NCBI GenBank assembly: GCA_964513655.1
Contig: CAZENQ010000029.1
Span: 1-34,035 of the forward strand
Length of the DNA stretch: 34,035 nucleotides
Direction: 5' to 3'
Origin: G020350405 sp964513655
Lineage (GTDB): Bacteria; Planctomycetota; Phycisphaerae; Sedimentisphaerales; Anaerobacaceae
The notes beneath the pieces were generated by a model that saw only the letters and a list, made by a program, of their open reading frames with translations, was not told the origin of the DNA and made no database searches. How positions within the stretch are numbered: the stretch's first letter is position 1; each line of letters starts with the position of its first letter. Both the position numbers and the translations under genes were made by a program. Below are positions 30,922-34,035 of this stretch, piece after piece.

Positions 30922-32322
30922 ATGAAACGAAAACGACTCAGAGAAGCATTAGAGGACAGGTCAAGGTTTGTTCTAATTGTTGAACTGACGGGTGGTCCTC
31001 AGTTTAGTTTCGGCCCTATCGAAAAGTTTCTTAAGGCCTATAAATCTGCATCTGTTTGCCCTATACCGGACGGCCTTGACTTTGTCGGCATCACAAGTCC
31101 TCACAATCCAGGTGGGACCCCAAATATTGAAACCGCTAATGTATTGTGCCACATTAAGGCTCATAGTCTCCTGGGAGATTTGGATTTTATTCCGCATATT
31201 AGCTGTAAGGACCAAAATAGAGATGCGCTCGTCAGTTCCCTCGGGGGTTTCGGCGCAATGGGTGTTGAAACGGTCTTGGTAATAACTGGTGACAAACCAG
31301 TAAAAGGCAAAGGGGTCTTTGAGCTTGAGTCAATCGGTCTTTTGCAAACGATCAAAAAGATGAACTCAGAACGGTATCTAAAAGCCCGACCTGAAACATT
31401 GGACAATGTTCATCAGTTCTTCGCTGGGGCCGTTGTTTCTCCTTTCAAGTATACAGAGGCCTCCCAGATGCAGCAGTATTATAAGATGGAAAAGAAGATT
31501 GCTTGCGGTGCCAAGTTTCTCATACCCCAGGTCGGATGGGATTGGAAAAAATCTCTTGAGCTATTCAGATATCTTGAGGAAAATAATCTGCACGTCCCGG
31601 TAATTGGAAACGTTTTTTTCTTAAGCACAACCGTTCCTGCTCCACGACTAATGCACGATATTAAACTGCCGGGTTGCTTTGTTAGCGACCAACTCTTGGA
31701 AAAGCTTTATGCCGAAACCGTCGATGACCACATCGAGCGGGCCGCACAGCAGGTCGCGATGTACAGGGCCATGGGGGCGGCTGGCGTCGATATCGCTGGT
31801 GTGCACGATTTCTCAATGTTCACTAAGATACTAACCAGAGCAACCGAAATCGGTCCCGATTGGGAACAGTTCAAAGACAATCTTTGCTGGCCCGCAAAAG
31901 ACACTTGGTATCTTTATGACCAAGCGGGAAAAAGGATCCGGTTGTCCAAGCCCCGCAAGAAGCTCAGGCAAAGGTTCTTTAACTTCTTCCACCGTGCCGT
32001 CCTGGACCCGGACCACTGCGGCTTTCGTGCGTTCAAAAAGACTATGGCTGTCCTTGGAGCCGAAAAGGGCAAAGGTTTTGTTTATAAATTATTCAACGCT
32101 TCCGAGAGGGCTCTTAAATATTTGATGTTCGACTGTGAAGCGTGCGGTGATTGCTACCTGCCTGAGAATTTCAGCTGGTGCACCATCGGCGGCTGCGAAA
32201 AGGGGATGGACAACGCTCCATGTGGCGATTCTACTGTCGACGGCTATTGCGGCAATAATCTGGAGCGCATCTGCATAGGCGAACCGATTTACCGCTCGGC
32301 GGCTGAGAGCCATAATCTGTAA
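30922..32322 (+). CDS. MetF-MetV fusion: methylenetetrahydrofolate reductase with Cys-rich C-terminal domain
   Basis: 466 residues from ATG 30922 (GGAGG 14 nt before); a GTG at 30892 would add ten residues. The first about 300 residues are a MetF-type TIM barrel (VLIVELTGGP, DFVGITSPHNPGG, VLVITGDKPVKG). The last about 110 residues carry many cysteines (CEACGDCYLPENFSWC, GGCEKGMDNAPCGDS, YCGNNLERIC), the MTHFR_C/MetV-type domain that binds clusters or zinc in acetogens and other anaerobes, where it is often a separate subunit. It would reduce methylene- to methyl-tetrahydrofolate with a redox partner other than NADH-bound flavoprotein alone. Overlapping frame with the next gene suggests tight coupling or a frameshift. 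Confidence 0.87.
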   Translation: MKRKRLREALEDRSRFVLIVELTGGPQFSFGPIEKFLKAYKSASVCPIPDGLDFVGITSPHNPGGTPNIETANVLCHIKAHSLLGDLDFIPHISCKDQNRDALVSSLGGFGAMGVETVLVITGDKPVKGKGVFELESIGLLQTIKKMNSERYLKARPETLDNVHQFFAGAVVSPFKYTEASQMQQYYKMEKKIACGAKFLIPQVGWDWKKSLELFRYLEENNLHVPVIGNVFFLSTTVPAPRLMHDIKLPGCFVSDQLLEKLYAETVDDHIERAAQQVAMYRAMGAAGVDIAGVHDFSMFTKILTRATEIGPDWEQFKDNLCWPAKDTWYLYDQAGKRIRLSKPRKKLRQRFFNFFHRAVLDPDHCGFRAFKKTMAVLGAEKGKGFVYKLFNASERALKYLMFDCEACGDCYLPENFSWCTIGGCEKGMDNAPCGDSTVDGYCGNNLERICIGEPIYRSAAESHNL

Positions 32323-32401
32323 GCCAAGAAATCACGCTCTCGAGCACACCGCATCAGTCCTGAACTATTTATTTGGGAAGGACCATACGGCGAAAAATTC
32401 C

Positions 32402-33370
32402 TTGATTTCAGCTGGCGAATCGATTCGCGCCTCGATTCCCAAGACCGGCAGGATAATGAAACAGTTGGCTGAGCTTGGCCCCGATGCCTATTCGAAACCA
32501 TCCGAACCGTTGAATTATATCAAGGCCCTGATTGAGTCTCAGGCCTCCGAGGGCGCCGATTATATCGCAGTCAACCTCGATGCCTTTGGCGAATGCGACC
32601 AGCAGGTTGCTATTGACATGATGCTTGAGTACGTCAAAATGGTCCGCAGGTGGGGTGGTGGTGTGCCGGTTTGTATTGACAGCAGTAACGACGAAGTTTT
32701 GAAGGCGGGCTTGAAGGAGTGGTACAATAGCGACCAGCAGGTTGCCCGGCCGCTTTTAAATTCCGTCAAGGTCTATACGATGGATAATATTCTGCAGATG
32801 AAAAAGAATTTCGACTTTGCTTTTGTCGGTCTGTTGGTCGGCAAAGAACCCCAAACTAGCACAGGCGGCTTGGACTCCGTTGAGGAACTTTATTCTCTGG
32901 CCAGAAAGATTTTCGAAGAGGCTGTCAAAAAATACAGTTTTGAACCGGGCGAAATATTCTTCGACTCGACAGTATCTCCGCTGGTGATAGATATGGCGAT
33001 GGAACCGAACATGCCGGGCCATACCTATCGGGCGTTCGAGACAATAAAGAAAATAAAAAGCGACCCGAACATGAAGGGTGTGCATTGCTCACTTGGCGTC
33101 AGCAACTGCGTTCGTGATCTGCCGGGCCGAAGAATCGGCGTCTGCAGGGCGTATGTAGCGAAGGCGATGGAGTATGGTCTTGATGCCGGTATCGTTAACG
33201 TTGCACATCATTATGGCCACGTTAAGCCAGCGCCGGACCTGTTGGAATTGGTCGATGCACATGCGAAGATGGACGGCTCACCTGAGAGGATGAATAGAGC
33301 CGCGACGTTAATGCGCAAATTCTGCGAGGAGAACAGAAAACCACAGTCAAGTATCGCCAACCCGCACTAA
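32402..33370 (+). CDS. Pterin-binding methyltransferase (methyltetrahydrofolate:corrinoid type, AcsE/MetH-like)
   Basis: 322 residues if TTG 32402 is used. It is a pterin-binding TIM barrel: GESIRASIPKTG, ADYIAVNLDAFGE, VPVCIDSSNDEVLKAGL, LLNSVKV, then FDSTVSPLVID and HCSLGVSNC. It should take the methyl group from methyltetrahydrofolate, made by the preceding enzyme, to a corrinoid protein. No cobalamin-binding or homocysteine domain is present. No good ribosome site precedes the TTG. Coding-like sequence continues upstream in frame to 32279 (for example KPRNHALEHTASVLNYLFGK, from 32321) without any ATG, GTG or TTG, so the true N-terminus is longer, begins at an unusual codon, or is joined to the MetF/MetV frame by a +1 shift at its stop. 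Confidence 0.85.
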   Translation: MISAGESIRASIPKTGRIMKQLAELGPDAYSKPSEPLNYIKALIESQASEGADYIAVNLDAFGECDQQVAIDMMLEYVKMVRRWGGGVPVCIDSSNDEVLKAGLKEWYNSDQQVARPLLNSVKVYTMDNILQMKKNFDFAFVGLLVGKEPQTSTGGLDSVEELYSLARKIFEEAVKKYSFEPGEIFFDSTVSPLVIDMAMEPNMPGHTYRAFETIKKIKSDPNMKGVHCSLGVSNCVRDLPGRRIGVCRAYVAKAMEYGLDAGIVNVAHHYGHVKPAPDLLELVDAHAKMDGSPERMNRAATLMRKFCEENRKPQSSIANPH

Positions 33371-33377
33371 TGAAGTC

Positions 33378-33438
33378 AAAAAAGCGGTCACTCGCGTGTC
33401 TGCTCAAAAAAGTCAACATTTGCGCGGACGCTTTTTTT
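33378..33438 (+). terminator. Terminator of the sulfur-methionine cluster
   Basis: AAAAAAGCG (33378-33386) can pair with CGCTTTTTT (33429-33437), and inner GCGTGTC with GGACGC; seven T follow the GC stem (33432-33438). It starts 8 bases after the last stop codon. The loop is large, so efficiency is uncertain. Confidence 0.5.
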
Positions 33439-33531
33439 CATCACTTTTTCGCATGGGTGCCCAAATGTGAGATGGTCAGACCCCAATTTCTGTTGTTCGT
33501 ACAGTTGCGCATGGATGTATACAAAAAATCC

Positions 33532-33558
33532 TTGACAAAAAAGAAGTAATGCTATAAG
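33532..33558 (+). promoter_or_regulatory. Strong promoter for the tRNA locus
   Basis: TTGACA (33532-33537), 15-bp spacer, TATAAG (33553-33558). The best -35 box in the window. It drives the decayed tRNA copy and then tRNA-Lys. Confidence 0.7.
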
Positions 33559-33573
33559 TATCTGCTAATGAAA

Positions 33574-33642
33574 GGGTTCCGTTTAAGTGCATGGATAGGA
33601 CTCATAATCCATTGGTCGCAGGTTCGAATCCTTGCGGGCCCG
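33574..33642 (+). pseudogene. Decayed tRNA-Ile2-like gene (3' half intact)
   Basis: From 33598 on it copies the anticodon arm (CTCATAA loop), variable loop, T loop and GGGCCC acceptor side of the tRNA at 13705 with only a few changes, including a 21-nt identical block beginning GGACTCATAATCC. The 5' half (GGGTTCCGTTTAAG...) no longer forms a D arm or a matching acceptor strand, total length is about 69 instead of 73, and the T stem has mismatches. It should not fold as a tRNA. Confidence 0.75.
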
Positions 33643-33660
33643 GTGGCGTATTGATTACAT

Positions 33661-33733
33661 GGGCGATTAGCTCAGCCGGTAGAGCAGCTGACTCTTAATC
33701 AGCAGGTCGCAGGTTCGATCCCTGCATCGCTCA
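33661..33733 (+). tRNA. tRNA-Lys (anticodon CTT)
   Basis: 73 nt, complete cloverleaf: acceptor GGGCGAT/ATCGCTC with one G-T pair, D stem GCTC/GAGC, anticodon stem GCTGA/TCAGC with loop CTCTTAA, T stem GCAGG/CCTGC with TTCGATC, discriminator A, no encoded CCA. It lies 18 bp after the decayed tRNA and probably shares its promoter. Confidence 0.92.
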
Positions 33734-34035
33734 TTCAATTCTGGGCTGTTGTCAGTGGGTGACATCGGCTGTGTATTTGTTCCTATGTCTACCATTTGCA
33801 AGGACTTAGCCCCCCTACCGTTTTGCTGGAGTGCGGTTAGCGGCCGGGTTCGACCAGGGCCGATTGAAGAGACGGGTTTACAATCAGAGTAAGGATTTTT
33901 TGTAAGCTGGTTTTTGGGCGAAAGACGGGGATCGGGTGTATTGAAAAGTGTTTCAAAGTGTGAAAAGTTTGGAAAAACTCAGAAAAAGGGGTGAAATTGC
34001 GCTCGAATAAGTGTTTGAAAGTGTTTCAAAGTGTG
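33734..34035. other. Intergenic end of window with repeat
   Basis: 302 bp without a gene. One G6 tract on the - strand (33806-33814, AGGGGGGCT) and, from 33918, the inverted copy of the left-end repeat. The repeat unit appears to begin again at 34012 (GTGTTTGAAAGTGTTTCAAA), so a repeat cluster may continue beyond the window. Confidence 0.5.
33918..34020 (-). repeat. Dispersed pyrimidine-rich repeat, right copy (inverted)
   Basis: On the - strand this reads TTTCAAACACTTATTC, GAGCGCAATTTCACC, GAGTTTTTCCAAACTTTTCA, CACTTTGAAACACTTTTCAA, then CGCCCAAAAA, matching the order of blocks at 331-455 on the + strand. It lacks the roughly 10 bases present near 390 in the left copy. Confidence 0.75.

Noticed and set aside
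22929..33370. SAM, cobalamin or T-box riboswitch before the sulfur and methionine genes
   Set aside because: Gaps before the genes are short and none shows the conserved cores of these riboswitches; the only long leader precedes the Rrf2 gene and is simple AT-rich sequence.
1910..33821. Recurrent G6/C6 tracts, often AGGGGGGCT (for example near 1914, 3718, 8288, 13315, 33806), as a possible polarity or uptake motif
   Set aside because: Most lie in genes as Gly-Gly codons and their strand follows the gene, not a replication direction. Some intergenic cases remain, but count and chance level could not be worked out by eye.
33838..33862. GGTTCGAC near 33848 as part of another decayed tRNA
   Set aside because: Only the T-loop-like octamer is present; no acceptor or anticodon arm can be drawn around it.

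Overview
The window reads as a chromosomal segment of a free-living bacterium with roughly 50% GC, probably anaerobic or microaerophilic and most likely a planctomycete of the Phycisphaerae/Sedimentisphaerales type. That placement is an inference. It rests on the NfeD-NfeD-FloA membrane cluster followed by a Pro-rich anchored protein, on the siroheme-dependent (Ahb) heme route, and on System II cytochrome c assembly. No rRNA, CRISPR array, transposase or integrase was seen.

Layout. (1) 1-612: repeat-rich intergenic DNA. (2) 613-5752, + strand: a fold-type I aminotransferase, then a phosphate set (Na/Pi symporter with PhoU-like tail, DUF47/PhoU-like protein, PiT permease) with a puzzling 38-codon ORF in between. 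(3) 5905-9710, +: long NfeD, short NfeD, flotillin-like FloA and a Pro-rich membrane-anchored protein. (4) 9892-13404, -: TPR protein, a GspG-like secreted or anchored protein, a single-domain response regulator and a DJ-1/PfpI protein. (5) 13705-13777: tRNA-Ile2(CAU) with a good promoter. (6) 14065-15873, +: ResB-like and CcsA-like cytochrome c maturation proteins. (7) 15928-20523, -: hemX-hemA-ahbD-ahbC, divergent from hemC (+, 20877-21815). (8) 21816-22400: a decayed histidine kinase fragment and the promoter of an Rrf2 regulator. (9) 22401-33370, +: a long sulfur and methionine cluster. (10) 33532-33733: a strong promoter, a decayed tRNA-Ile-like gene and tRNA-Lys(CTT). (11) An inverted copy of the 331-455 repeat closes the window.

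The sulfur cluster is the most interesting part. An Rrf2 regulator without Fe-S cysteines precedes a DUF2061 membrane protein, a 4Fe-4S APS/PAPS reductase, a MetY-type sulfhydrylase, a ThiS-like sulfur carrier, a ThiF/MoeB-like E1 enzyme, a JAMM protease, a Cys4 mini-protein, a YiiX-like lipoprotein, a sulfite reductase fused to a helical domain and a TusA domain, a CysK, a MetF-MetV fusion and a pterin-binding methyltransferase. The set matches the protein-thiocarboxylate homocysteine pathway (HcyS/HcyF/HcyD with MetY) known from Wolinella succinogenes. The carrier ends GGGNWN, so it should need the JAMM protease to expose its Gly-Gly end. The last two genes would supply methyl groups to turn homocysteine into methionine.

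The heme genes connect logically to this: siroheme is both the intermediate of the Ahb pathway and the cofactor of the sulfite reductase, while heme b feeds the ResB/CcsA cytochrome c system. Two gene junctions (hcyD-like to Cys4 protein, and MetF/MetV to methyltransferase) have coding-like sequence in the +1 frame starting exactly at the upstream stop codon with no normal start codon. They may be frameshifts, either programmed or sequence errors.
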